Shown here: one piece after another, positions 15,193 through 23,889 of the stretch | Layout of the letters: every line of letters begins with the position of its first letter | Numbering within the stretch: position 1 is the first letter of the stretch | NCBI GenBank assembly: GCA_030066195.1 | Contig: JASJCB010000029.1 | Location: 1-55,456, forward strand | DNA: 55,456 nucleotides | Source: Acidobacteriota bacterium | GTDB taxonomy: Bacteria > Acidobacteriota > Holophagae > Acanthopleuribacterales > Acanthopleuribacteraceae | Direction of reading: 5' to 3' | Program-made: the position numbers and the translations under genes | Notes under the pieces: generated by a model | What the model was told of the DNA's origin: nothing | The model's database searches: none | Seen by the model: only the letters and a program-made list of their open reading frames with translations

Positions 15193-18117
15193 CTACTGAT
15201 TTTTCGCCCGGTCCAGGTAGACCAGCGAGGCCTGATTGGGCGGCGCGGTTTCCTCGTTCAAGGCGGCCCGAACGGTCCTGGCGATCTGGTTTAAAGCCGG
15301 GTCCCGTTCCGATTCAGGCAGCGAGATCAGCGGGCGTTCGGGAGGCCAGGCGGCGCGATACTCGCTGAGCGGCGTTTCCTCGAACAGGGAAGCGCGCAGG
15401 GGCACCCACATGACTGTCAGGCCCTCGGTCACGGCTACATCCAGGTAGTCCGGCAGTCGGCCCTCCATCAGGTAATCCTCGGCCAGGAAATCGGGACTGA
15501 CCAATAACAGGGCGACTTTTGTCCGATGCAGCAGGGCGTTCAGGTCTTCTTGACAGCGGTTATCGGCCAGGCGCTCGCCCGACCAGACCACCAGGTTGCG
15601 CCGTAGAACCGGTTTCAGCAGGATCGCCAGTTGGGATGCGGGTTTCCGGTCGTTTTCGTGGTGGACGATCCAGACCAGGTCGCGCAGGGATTCAACCGGG
15701 CCGGCGGTTTGTTGCTTATCGCCGTTTGCGGTTTCGGATTCGCCCAAGCGCGCCAGCAGGCCGTTGACGTCTTGATAGGTGAAGCCCCGGCCGCACTCTA
15801 TTTCACCGCGACCCGCCCGGCGCCGTCGGCGCAGTTCGGCCACGTCGAAGAAAAACGGGTCCTGCTCCAGGCGGCAGGTTTTGCAGGGGCATTGAATCTG
15901 TTTTTCATAGTGCAGTCCGGGCCGCTCGGCGGCAAGTCGGTCCATGGTTCGGGAGATCAGGGTCAGGAGGGCGTCGCGGTCCCGGCCGCGCAAGCGTATC
16001 TCGACGGTGCGGTCGCGGGCAACGGCGGTGACCAGGGCGCGTGCGCGGTCCAGGCGCAATAGGGCGCCGCCGCGCCAGAGGTGGTTGGGGTTGTCGATGA
16101 GGCGATGACACAAAACGGTGAACTCGCCCAACAAGCCCGGCGGAAACTGATTGAAGCGGTAGCGCAAGCGGTCGTTTTCCAATTCGGTCCAGGGGTAGGC
16201 GGGTTCGGCGGCGGGCAGGTGATGTGGAATCAGGTAACCGCCCTGTTCCAGCGGGAAGCACATGCGAAAGTGAATCATCAGCCGAATCAGGTCCAGGTGC
16301 CGGGCTCGGAAAGGAGCATCGGACCAGACGCGGATGAGATCGGATTCGGAACAGATACCGCCGCCCGCAACGAGTGTTCGATCTTCATAAACCTTGCTGA
16401 CGGCCAGGAAAAGCCAGGAGGGGTCTAAAACCAGAATCCGGGCGAGCGCGGGATCTTCGACGACCTGTAAAAGGAGACCCTGGTCATTCAGGAAGGAGGC
16501 CAGCATGCCGGGCGTATCGCGCCCCTCCAATCCGGCGGCGTCGCAGTGATCCAACCACTCTTCCCAATCCAGGACCGGCTTGGGCTCCCGCGTCATTCGG
16601 GCAGCCACATTTACCCAGGAACGCGGCAGAGCCAGGGTAGCGCGCTCCAAACGAGCCAGGCGGCCGATGAGCGCGTGGTCCATCTGCGGCAGGCCGCGAT
16701 TGTCGGCCAGGCAGATCTGGTAACTGCCCACCAGGTTGGGGTAATCGGCCGGGGGTTCGGCGGGCGGCGGCAGCACGGCCTGAGGCAGCCGGTTGGTCAC
16801 GAGAACGAAGGGCGCGTCGCCGATGATCAGGCTCAGTTCGCTCAGGCGGGTTTCGATTTCCTCGGCTCGATCTTCACCCACGACAACCATGTACAGGGTG
16901 CGGCCCGGCGGCAGGAAACGGCGAACCGCGGACGCCGACTCGGCCTGCAACCCGTCCCAAATGCGAATGTGCAGCGAGCGGCCCGGCGCGTCCGGGTGCG
17001 GGACTTCCCGATGCAATAGGCGCAGAGAGCGGGTGTGCTGCTCCATGCCGGGTTGATATTCGGAATCGGCAAGCTTATTGGCCAGGGCGGTCTTGCCCAC
17101 GCCGGAGGGCCCCAGAACGACCAGGTTGGCCTCGAACAGTTTTTTGGTGCCCTCGGCGGCCAGACCGTCGAAATAGGCGCGTACGGCATTCAGGCCGCGG
17201 CTGACCACTTCCGGCGGCGGCGTGCTGATGGGGTTGCCGTTGAGCTCCAACCGGCGTAACGAGCCCAGGCGCACCAGCGATTCGGGAATACCGGCCAGTT
17301 GATTATCTTCCAGTCCCAACCGCTGCAGGTTGCCCAGCAGGCCCAGGTGGTCGGGCACCTCGGTCAAACGGTTGCCGTGAAGATCCAGGTCGATCAGGTT
17401 TTCCAAACAGGCCAGGGAGGGCGGGACGCTTTCCAATCGATTATTGCTGAGATCCAGGCGGGTGAGTTGTTCCAGGCGAGTGAGGTGTTTGGAGACCTCG
17501 GTCAAGCGGTTGCCGCTAAGGTCCAGCACGCTTAGTCCCGTCAGCCGCGCCAGGTGCTCGGGCACACCGGTCAACCGGTTTTCGCTGAAGGACAGGTGGG
17601 TCAGGTTCTCCAGAAGGGTCAGGTAATCGGGAATTTCAGTGAGGCGGTTATGGTGCAGGTAAAGCCAGTTCAGTCGGGTGAAGCGGGTGATGGAACGCGG
17701 CACTTCTTCCAGGTCGTTGTCGCCGAGGTCCAGGTAGGTGAGCTTGTTGAATCCGGTCAGGGCCTCGGGCAGGCCGGAGGGTCCGGTGCGCACGCGGAAC
17801 CCGGCGATGAGATCGGGGTCCAACTGCTGCCACAGGTAGGCGTGTTCATCCCAGTCCAGCACCAGGCCCGGCACGGGCGCCACGCGATCGAGCGGGTTGC
17901 CGGTAAGCACGATCCAGCGAAGATTGGGCAACTCGCGCAGCCAGGACGGGATGTTCTGAATGCGGTTATCATGTAGGTCCAGGTATTCCAGATCGGGCAG
18001 GGAGGCCAATTCGCGGGGGATTTGCGTAAGGCCCTCGAACGAAAGGTAAAGCTCGCGAGCGCGGGTGCGACGCGCCCAATCGATGCGCGCCTTGATCTGG
18101 CGAGGGAGTGCGGTCAT
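15193..18117 (-). CDS. LRR-Roc-COR (Roco) protein with C-terminal TIR domain
   Basis: 974 residues from the ATG at 18117 (an upstream ATG at 18192 would add 25 unlikely residues). Domains: about 10-13 leucine-rich repeats (25-305, e.g. LTYLDLGDNDLEEVP), Roc GTPase (about 330-480) with P-loop GPSGVGKT (336-343), degenerate switch (IRIWDGL) and VTNR in place of NKxD, COR (about 500-730), a Cys pair region (CPCKTC...C, about 743-776) and a TIR domain (about 818-960; VALLLVSPDFLAEDYLMEGRLP). Bacterial Roco proteins are dimeric GTP switches; TIR domains are often NAD-cleaving effectors in antiphage immunity. It may be an LRR-sensing, GTP-gated TIR effector, but this is inference. It stands alone. 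Confidence 0.88.
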   Translation of the reverse strand: MTALPRQIKARIDWARRTRARELYLSFEGLTQIPRELASLPDLEYLDLHDNRIQNIPSWLRELPNLRWIVLTGNPLDRVAPVPGLVLDWDEHAYLWQQLDPDLIAGFRVRTGPSGLPEALTGFNKLTYLDLGDNDLEEVPRSITRFTRLNWLYLHHNRLTEIPDYLTLLENLTHLSFSENRLTGVPEHLARLTGLSVLDLSGNRLTEVSKHLTRLEQLTRLDLSNNRLESVPPSLACLENLIDLDLHGNRLTEVPDHLGLLGNLQRLGLEDNQLAGIPESLVRLGSLRRLELNGNPISTPPPEVVSRGLNAVRAYFDGLAAEGTKKLFEANLVVLGPSGVGKTALANKLADSEYQPGMEQHTRSLRLLHREVPHPDAPGRSLHIRIWDGLQAESASAVRRFLPPGRTLYMVVVGEDRAEEIETRLSELSLIIGDAPFVLVTNRLPQAVLPPPAEPPADYPNLVGSYQICLADNRGLPQMDHALIGRLARLERATLALPRSWVNVAARMTREPKPVLDWEEWLDHCDAAGLEGRDTPGMLASFLNDQGLLLQVVEDPALARILVLDPSWLFLAVSKVYEDRTLVAGGGICSESDLIRVWSDAPFRARHLDLIRLMIHFRMCFPLEQGGYLIPHHLPAAEPAYPWTELENDRLRYRFNQFPPGLLGEFTVLCHRLIDNPNHLWRGGALLRLDRARALVTAVARDRTVEIRLRGRDRDALLTLISRTMDRLAAERPGLHYEKQIQCPCKTCRLEQDPFFFDVAELRRRRRAGRGEIECGRGFTYQDVNGLLARLGESETANGDKQQTAGPVESLRDLVWIVHHENDRKPASQLAILLKPVLRRNLVVWSGERLADNRCQEDLNALLHRTKVALLLVSPDFLAEDYLMEGRLPDYLDVAVTEGLTVMWVPLRASLFEETPLSEYRAAWPPERPLISLPESERDPALNQIARTVRAALNEETAPPNQASLVYLDRAKNQ

Positions 18118-18333
18118 AAAGCGTAAAACCCTGAAATGGATAAACCGACGATCGAACAAATGAAGGATACCAGGGGAAGAAACAAGCTGCAAGCGTCAAG
18201 TGTAAGGCTCTCAGGAAAGTACGACACTGTGCCGAACCCGTCCGCTTATTTGCCGACCATTGTCCCGAACCTTCGAATCTGCCGCGTTGTTTCGGGCCTG
18301 ATTGGGGAGTAGAATGGGCGTGCGAGGTGAGAC

Positions 18334-19209
18334 ATGGCTTATGATTTCGATGAGTTATTGTACCTATTGCGAATCGAGAAGCTGGACCACTGCTTGTTTC
18401 GCGGTCTTTCTCCCAGCGGTCGCACGCATCCGGTTTTCGGCGGCCAGGTGATTGCCCAAGCCATTATGGCCGCAACCGATACCGTTCCCGAGGAACGACG
18501 CCTGCATTCCATGCACGCCTATTTTTTGCGACCCGGTAACGCCGGCAAGCCCATCATCTTTTTCGTCGATCCCATTCGCGACGGGAAAAGCTTTACCACG
18601 CGCCGGGTAGTCGCCCGGCAGAACGGCGAGGCCATTTTCAATACGTCGCTGTCCTACCAGGTCGTGGAACAGGGCTCCGAGCACCAGGAGCCCATGCCGG
18701 AGGGCGAACTCCCGGACCCGGAGACCCTTGAGTCGGATCGTGAATTCTGGGACCGCATAGCCGAGAGCTACCCGGACCGAGCTCCCAAACGAGAGAACCT
18801 GTACACCAGCATCGATTGTCGACCCGTCTTGCGTTACGATCCCTTCAAGCCGGAGCCCAGGCCGCCGGAACGCATGGTATGGATGCGGGCCAACGGCCGC
18901 CTGCCCGACAACCCCGTCATTCACCGGGCTGTCCTGGGTTACTTGTCCGATTTATACTTCATGTCCACGGCCATGTTGCCGCACGGGCTGAGCTTTTGGA
19001 AGGGCAACCTCCAGGCGGCCAGTTTGGATCATGCCCTGTGGCTGCACGCGGATTGCCGGGCCGATGAATGGATGCTGTACGTGATGAAAAGCAGTCGCGC
19101 CGGCGGCAGTCGCGGCCTGAACCACGGCCGCTTGTATACCCGCGACGGCACCTTGGTGGCCTCCACGGCCCAGGAAGGCTTGATGCGGGTCCGTGAATCC
19201 AAGTCTTGA
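18334..19209 (+). CDS. tesB: Acyl-CoA thioesterase II
   Basis: 291 residues, close to E. coli TesB (286). Two hot-dog domains: the first has GRTHPVFGGQVIAQAIMAATDT and HSMHAYFLRPG, the second YFMSTAMLPHGLSFWKGNLQAASLDHALWLH with the catalytic Asp (SLDH), and the GLNHGRLYTRDGTLVASTAQEGLMR end. It hydrolyses medium and long acyl-CoA to free acid and CoA in the cytosol. GAGGTGAGAC precedes the ATG. It stands alone, followed by a repeat-rich gap. Confidence 0.93.
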   Translation: MAYDFDELLYLLRIEKLDHCLFRGLSPSGRTHPVFGGQVIAQAIMAATDTVPEERRLHSMHAYFLRPGNAGKPIIFFVDPIRDGKSFTTRRVVARQNGEAIFNTSLSYQVVEQGSEHQEPMPEGELPDPETLESDREFWDRIAESYPDRAPKRENLYTSIDCRPVLRYDPFKPEPRPPERMVWMRANGRLPDNPVIHRAVLGYLSDLYFMSTAMLPHGLSFWKGNLQAASLDHALWLHADCRADEWMLYVMKSSRAGGSRGLNHGRLYTRDGTLVASTAQEGLMRVRESKS

Positions 19210-20047
19210 TTCAAACCGGAAACGCGTAGGGACGAACGACCAAAACCGAGTTGCGTCGGCCGTCCGGGTGATGTCGAAGGAACCGGTCTCGTTCTTGGGA
19301 GTAGGAACGGACGTCATGCCGAACCCGGTATCGTTCCCGGGCATCGGTATTGTTGTTTTCGAAACCACAACACCAGTTCCGAGAGTCGGTCTAATCGTGC
19401 CGGAAAAAGCGGTTCCGTTGTCGGAATGATGACCGTTCGAATCTCGGAACCCACCTTCAATCCCGAGAAACAGTGATCCTGGGAATTGATTTAACAACTT
19501 TGGGTCGAGTTTCGAGGCATGGGAGCTCCTGCCTGTCGACTCCATTTCCTTAAAAACAACCGGAGGTGATATTTGGTTGGGCTGTTTTCCGGGAAAAATA
19601 CCCCCTGGAGGCTTGGAGAGTAGAACCATTCCCGGGCACAGAGCCACCTCGCGGTGTCGCAAACGGCACCAATCCCGGGAATGGAACCGTATCGGGCCCT
19701 CGCGGGTAGCCCCATTCCCGGAATCGGGTAGGGTAGAAAGGCATAAAACGGGTAAAAATCTGCCTAAAATTGTTAAAAGGAACGAAAAAAGACTAAAAAC
19801 CAACCGAATAAACTTATTTTCACAATCAACAATAAACCTGGGGCCTGTGAGCGAGGATCACGGCGAGTGTTCCTATATTGAATGAGGTTGATCATCGATC
19901 AATTATATATTTGTTCAAATCATATATATTAAAAATAGAAATAATATATCCTATATGGCGCAGGGGCTTGAGGGCATTTAAGATACAGGCAGAACAAGGC
20001 GCTACCCGGGGGCGCATTGTTAATCAACACAATGTAAGGAGGCCGTT
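19210..20047. repeat. Repeat-rich intergenic region with degenerate ~40-bp hairpin units
   Basis: No gene is supported. Between about 19275 and 19480, degenerate units of about 40 bp follow each other, each with a small dyad: CGTTC...GAACG, GTTGT...ACAAC, TTCCG...CGGAA. Up to 19740 similar CCCGGAAT/ATTCCCGGG words are scattered. From 19880 the DNA becomes AT-rich, with a dyad around 19915-19930 and the motif ATATATCCTATATGGCGC (19953-19970), which recurs at 22547-22564 ahead of another cluster. Open frames here are artefacts of the repeats. Confidence 0.55.
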
Positions 20048-21004
20048 ATGAAACTAGCGGTAATTACCAACGACCTTCACCGGGTCGCGTGGGCCAGATA
20101 TGTTCTGGAACGAGCTCAGAAAGACACTCAGGACGGAATTCATCGCATCACCGATGAACTCCAGGCGGACTTGTCCGCCACAACCGACACCTTTCAATCC
20201 GCGTTGGACTTGTCCAACACCCTCTACCATGATCTTGGAGATCAGATCGAAGCCAAAAACGAGGCGGCGAACCGACTTCAGCTCATGGTAACTCACTTCT
20301 GGACGGCTTTGGAAAACCGGGCCGTTCGGGAGGAACTACCCGCCAAGCTGGTGGGCGGTTTCTACACCAACACCGCGTCGAACCGTATTCCGGTCAAGGG
20401 GCAACTGCTTTGGATTCAGGCAGCCAAAAAGATCCGAGCAGCCCATGACCGTCTCACCGAGGCGGGCCTGGCTCCCATGGCCAACCCCTCGATAGAGGAA
20501 CTGGATGCGGCCCTGGCCGGTACTTCAGAAGCCAGGCAACTGGCGGACGAATTGGAGAACCGGTTGGCGGTGAACCAGGAGATCCTGGAACGGGGACGTA
20601 GACGTATCGATCAACTCTATCGTGAAATCTACGCCTACCTGCGGATCATCCTGGGGACCAAGCGCGATGCCATCCAACGTCGCATCATCCGAACCTACGG
20701 TTATGAATATGTCATCAAAACCGGCAGCGGTTCGGATGACGGCGGCACAACGACGCCCGTCGGTGGTGAAGAACCCGCCGGGGGCGAGGAGCCGGGCGGA
20801 AATCCCGCGGGCGAGGAGCCCGGCGGCGGGTCCACGGGTGATCCCACCTCGGACCCTGCCGATCCAACCGATCCCACGGACCCGGTCGACACGACCGATC
20901 CCGCGGACCCGGGCGGGACGGGAGATCCCGTCGTGCCCTTAATCAGGGCGGAAATCGTCTCGGATCAACCGGTGCGACGCCGAATCGAGGAGATGGCGGC
21001 TTGA
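20048..21004 (+). CDS. Hypothetical helical protein with Gly/Asp/Pro/Thr-rich tail
   Basis: 318 residues; ribosome binding site TAAGGAGGCCGTT-ATG. Residues 1-215 are predicted almost all helical, with coiled-coil character (ADELENRLAVNQEILERGRRRI). Residues about 228-300 are low complexity, built of GGEEP, DPTDPTDP and DTTDPAD units, and a short charged tail ends it. No signal peptide or membrane segment is seen. Proteins of this build can be tethers or spacers, but I do not recognise a family. It is the first gene of a two-gene cluster behind an AT-rich dyad. Confidence 0.75.
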   Translation: MKLAVITNDLHRVAWARYVLERAQKDTQDGIHRITDELQADLSATTDTFQSALDLSNTLYHDLGDQIEAKNEAANRLQLMVTHFWTALENRAVREELPAKLVGGFYTNTASNRIPVKGQLLWIQAAKKIRAAHDRLTEAGLAPMANPSIEELDAALAGTSEARQLADELENRLAVNQEILERGRRRIDQLYREIYAYLRIILGTKRDAIQRRIIRTYGYEYVIKTGSGSDDGGTTTPVGGEEPAGGEEPGGNPAGEEPGGGSTGDPTSDPADPTDPTDPVDTTDPADPGGTGDPVVPLIRAEIVSDQPVRRRIEEMAA

Positions 21005-21176
21005 ACAGAAATAAAGCCATGACACTCCAACACTTCGGCGAATTGGGGCCCCCGGGCCCTCACCGACACATCCGACACCTGTCCGCCGGCCGCTCGGGAA
21101 GGTTCTTGTATCTTCCCGGTCGCAACCGTCAACCGGTCCGTGATAGGGCCAAGAAAGGAACCAGGGAGGTGATGTC

Positions 21177-21458
21177 TTGAAGATCCTGAAATTCGCGGCC
21201 TTGTTGCCGACTCTGATCCAGGTGCTCTCGGAACTGGTCAACGTGGTGGAAGACGCCGCGTTGTCAGGGGAGGAGAAGCGCAAGGCGGTGATCGATGGAT
21301 TCGTTGCCGTCTGGAACGGGATCTTGCTGGAGGCGTACCCCAAGTGGGCGCGTTATCCGATGGAGACCGTCATCCGCACTGCCGGGCGACTGGTAGATGC
21401 ACTGGTTCAAATGAAACACGCGGTCGGTTTATTCACCGCGGGCCCCGCGCCCGTGTAA
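21177..21458 (+). CDS. Small hypothetical protein with TTG start
   Basis: 93 residues. The TTG at 21177 is chosen because GGGAGGTGATGTC stands directly before it, while the ATG inside that site is followed at once by a stop. The chain is helical and amphipathic (ALLPTLIQVLSELVNVVEDA, WNGILLEAYPKW) and about the size of the small protein at 2588. It ends 17 bp before a strong terminator, so it is the last gene of its cluster. Family unknown. Confidence 0.7.
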   Translation: MKILKFAALLPTLIQVLSELVNVVEDAALSGEEKRKAVIDGFVAVWNGILLEAYPKWARYPMETVIRTAGRLVDALVQMKHAVGLFTAGPAPV

Positions 21459-21474
21459 GCCGACACCGTGATCA

Positions 21475-21505
21475 CGGGGCTCGCTTCGGCGAGCCCCTTT
21501 TTGGT
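21475..21505 (+). terminator. Rho-independent terminator
   Basis: GGGGCTCGC-TTC-GGCGAGCCCC, a perfect stem with a short stable loop, is followed by a run of T. It closes the 20.0-21.5 kb cluster. Confidence 0.9.
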
Positions 21506-21565
21506 TTGCCCGATCAAACGCCTGCCCGATTCTACATTGTCAAATAGGATGGTCGGCCTTTTTCC

Positions 21566-21775
21566 CTGCGCCGAAGGCGCTGAACAAATTAGCCCAGGGC
21601 AACGCCCTGGGTAGGGAATCAAAAAATACCGGTAGCCCTGAAAGGGCGCAACAAGCTGCTTTTTACCAATAGATTACACGGTTTTTTATCACGCCCTTTC
21701 AGGGCTCGATATTGGTATATCCTCTTCCCGGGGCGTTGCCCCGGGCTATTTTGGCCGGCACCTTCGGCGCCAAAA
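21566..21775. repeat. Palindromic intergenic element
   Basis: An approximately 210-bp imperfect palindrome. The left half contains GGCGCTGAACAAATTAGCCC, AGGGCAACGCCCT and AGCCCTGAAAGGGCG; the right half is its reverse complement with changes (CGCCCTTTCAGGGCT, CCCGGGGCGTTGCCCCGGG, GGCCGGCACCTTCGGCG). Smaller hairpins are nested within. Such GGGCAACGCCC/CCCTGAAAGGGC elements are widespread as dispersed intergenic repeats in several bacterial phyla; function is unknown. Confidence 0.75.
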
Positions 21776-21809
21776 AACCGCCATACTTTTTCGCTTGCCT
21801 TCGGAAGAA

Positions 21810-22421
21810 TCACTCCCACAGGGACCAGATGGGGTTGTCGGGGAAGGACTCCTTGAGCGTTTTCCCCTCGACTATCTCATTAGGAAGATTGGGCAGGCGT
21901 TCCGGCAACTTTTCCCTACCGGCCAGGTTGATCGCCGCCACGGGCATTTTGATGATGACGGAGTTCTTGTAGCGCTCGATGCCCTCGCCCTTATCCGTTT
22001 GCTTTTGGAAGCGAATGCGCCGACCGTCATAGCGCAGTTCATCCTTGAAATGGGTGCCGAAGTCGCGCAGGCGGTAGGTGCCGCGCGCGTTCAATAGGAA
22101 GTCGACCAGATTGTTGAACGCCTTCACGTCGTCCACTTCCTCACTGCGGAAACGCTGGACATACCTGCGCAGTTTGTCCAAATTATTGACCAGGTATTTG
22201 CCGCGTTTCAAATTGGCGCCCTCATAGTAAACGCCGGCGTCCTCGAAGGTCTGGAACGATTCATCATTGCGCTGCTTGCCCAAAGCCACTTGAATCCGGG
22301 GACGAATTTCACTGACACTTTCGGAAAAGGCGCCCTCTTCTCTAAGCGTGACCAGCGCCTGCTTCAGGGAAAGGTTGGCGTTGGTCAGAGTGAATTTGCT
22401 TAAATCCATGGAAACCCCCAT
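21810..22421 (-). CDS. Hypothetical protein
   Basis: 203 residues (or 199 from the inner ATG at 22409, which has GGGGGTTTCC before it). A soluble, highly charged alpha/beta protein with no signal peptide. Segments such as LRRYVQRFRSEEVDDVKAF and GTHFKDELRYDGRRIRFQKQ suggest nucleic-acid or protein binding but match no family I know. It lies on the opposite strand between two orphan cassettes and shares the divergent AT-rich spacer with the cluster at 22745. Confidence 0.65.
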   Translation of the reverse strand: MGVSMDLSKFTLTNANLSLKQALVTLREEGAFSESVSEIRPRIQVALGKQRNDESFQTFEDAGVYYEGANLKRGKYLVNNLDKLRRYVQRFRSEEVDDVKAFNNLVDFLLNARGTYRLRDFGTHFKDELRYDGRRIRFQKQTDKGEGIERYKNSVIIKMPVAAINLAGREKLPERLPNLPNEIVEGKTLKESFPDNPIWSLWE

Positions 22422-22744
22422 GCCGTTTTTCTCATCTTAACAATTCGCGTATTTAAAATAAAGAGTGGTATGTTCAGCTAAAGACAATCTAGCAAATAAA
22501 AATATATATAGCAAATTTATCTATATATATTACTACTGAACAAAAATATATCCTATATGGCGCCCACCTCCCACGGGGATTATGATGTAACCAGAACGAC
22601 GGGGCGCCCCGCAAGCCGGGTCGAAACCGGCTCGCCACGGTCCCAAGCCACGCTTTTGCATCGATGCCCGTTCGCGGCATGGCCGGCGGAAGTGTGTCCG
22701 CGATCAGGCTCCCCGTTCGAATCCAATCAAAAAGGAGAAACCTT
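22422..22744. promoter_or_regulatory. AT-rich divergent spacer with dyad and repeated motif
   Basis: Contains a perfect 11-bp inverted repeat AATATATATAG/CTATATATATT (22501-22511 and 22521-22531) and, 16 bp further, ATATATCCTATATGGCGC (22547-22564), identical over 18 bp to the stretch at 19953-19970. Both precede plus-strand cassettes, so this is probably a shared promoter or operator. The rest (22565-22740) is GC-rich with no gene. Confidence 0.5.
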
Positions 22745-22966
22745 ATGAAAGTAACCGTAATCATGCAGTTCCATCGCAACGGTCTGGAGGGCGCAAGCGT
22801 TGCTCGCGCCCTACAGGACTATTTCGGCGAGACCTTCGATGACATCGATCAGGCCCTGCAAGCCTACGCCGACCAGTTGACGCATGACGACGAGGAGTCA
22901 CACGACGACGAGCCGTCGGCGAATACAGGCCTGCATCGCTTTACCCTCAAGGATAGAGCCGCCTGA
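22745..22966 (+). CDS. Small hypothetical protein
   Basis: 73 residues from the ATG at 22745, preceded by AAAAAGGAGAAACCTT. A short beta-alpha core (MKVTVIMQFHRNG) is followed by a helix and an Asp/Glu/His-rich acidic stretch (HDDEESHDDEPS). First gene of a three-gene cluster behind the AT-rich dyad. No family recognised. Confidence 0.7.
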   Translation: MKVTVIMQFHRNGLEGASVARALQDYFGETFDDIDQALQAYADQLTHDDEESHDDEPSANTGLHRFTLKDRAA

Positions 22967-23056
22967 TACCAAATCGAAACCGTCACCCCAAACCCTTCAC
23001 CCGAGCCGGGTCTTCCTGGGCCCGCTCGACAACCCTGGTTTTTTAGGAGGAATACC

Positions 23057-23206
23057 GTGAAAAAAGCCATACTCATCGCCTTACAGAAGCAAATCCAGGT
23101 GACCACCGACGTGGTAACGGATTATGTCGATCACCTGACCCAAACCGAGAACGAATCCGACAAACGCATCATCGGCGCGCTGAAAACGCGTGGCCGCGCG
23201 GCGTAA
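23057..23206 (+). CDS. Very small hypothetical protein (49 aa), GTG start
   Basis: Begins with GTG at 23057 after a perfect AGGAGGAATACC ribosome binding site and runs 49 codons to TAA. The product starts MKKAILIALQKQIQ and is amphipathic, with a basic C-terminus (LKTRGRAA). The strong ribosome binding site and the position between two other cluster genes make it credible despite its size. Function unknown. Confidence 0.6.
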   Translation: MKKAILIALQKQIQVTTDVVTDYVDHLTQTENESDKRIIGALKTRGRAA

Positions 23207-23263
23207 GACGGGGGGCGGGCTTCGCCCGTCCCATACCGAACGAAAAACAAAGGAGGTTATCCA

Positions 23264-23839
23264 ATGACGTCGAAAATGGATCAATTGGCCGCACAAGTGG
23301 CCGGACTGCAAGCGCAGGTCAAACAATTGGAACAGCAGCACGGCGGAGTCACCACCGTGGTTGCGGAAATCAAGAAACTGTTGATCGACCGGGGCGGCGC
23401 CCGTATCGTCGAACTCAATTCGGCCCGGGGCGCCCTGCTGGGTCTGTCGTGGGTTTACGCGGGACGAACCTACACCCTGATGCCGGAAGATATCAGCGAG
23501 CACGGTTGGCGGGGACAACGCGCCTGGCTTTACGCCGCGGCGAACCACGCGCCCCTGGGTTTACACGGAACCTTATTGGTCTACAGCCAATCCGCATTCA
23601 AGATATTCCGTCGTTCCCCCGCTCTCGATCCGGCCCTGTCGCAACGCATCCTGGCCGCTGCCCGGCAAGCCGTCCAAGCAAGGCCGGACCTGTTCGACGG
23701 AGCCGTATGTGAACTGGAAGCGGTGCCGGCTGTGATCGAAGCTTTGTGCAAGCAGCCGCACGATCATCCGGCATCCGCGAAACCGAAAACAACCGTTCGC
23801 ACACGGACGCGAAGAGCTAAAAAGGATGAAGCGGCGTGA
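23264..23839 (+). CDS. Hypothetical coiled-coil protein with basic tail
   Basis: 191 residues; ribosome binding site AAAGGAGGTTATCC. Residues 1-45 form a coiled coil (LAAQVAGLQAQVKQLEQQ); the middle (about 50-165) is a mixed alpha/beta domain; the last 25 residues are Lys/Arg/Thr-rich (KTTVRTRTRRAKK), as in DNA-binding tails. Last gene of the 22.7-23.8 kb cluster, convergent with the peptidase gene; a GC hairpin GAGGGCGCGG...CCGCGTCCTC (23852-23877) lies between. No family recognised. Confidence 0.7.
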   Translation: MTSKMDQLAAQVAGLQAQVKQLEQQHGGVTTVVAEIKKLLIDRGGARIVELNSARGALLGLSWVYAGRTYTLMPEDISEHGWRGQRAWLYAAANHAPLGLHGTLLVYSQSAFKIFRRSPALDPALSQRILAAARQAVQARPDLFDGAVCELEAVPAVIEALCKQPHDHPASAKPKTTVRTRTRRAKKDEAA

Positions 23840-23889
23840 GGCGGGCCATGGGAGGGCGCGGCGGCGGCCGCGTCCTCCGATCGGGAAAC

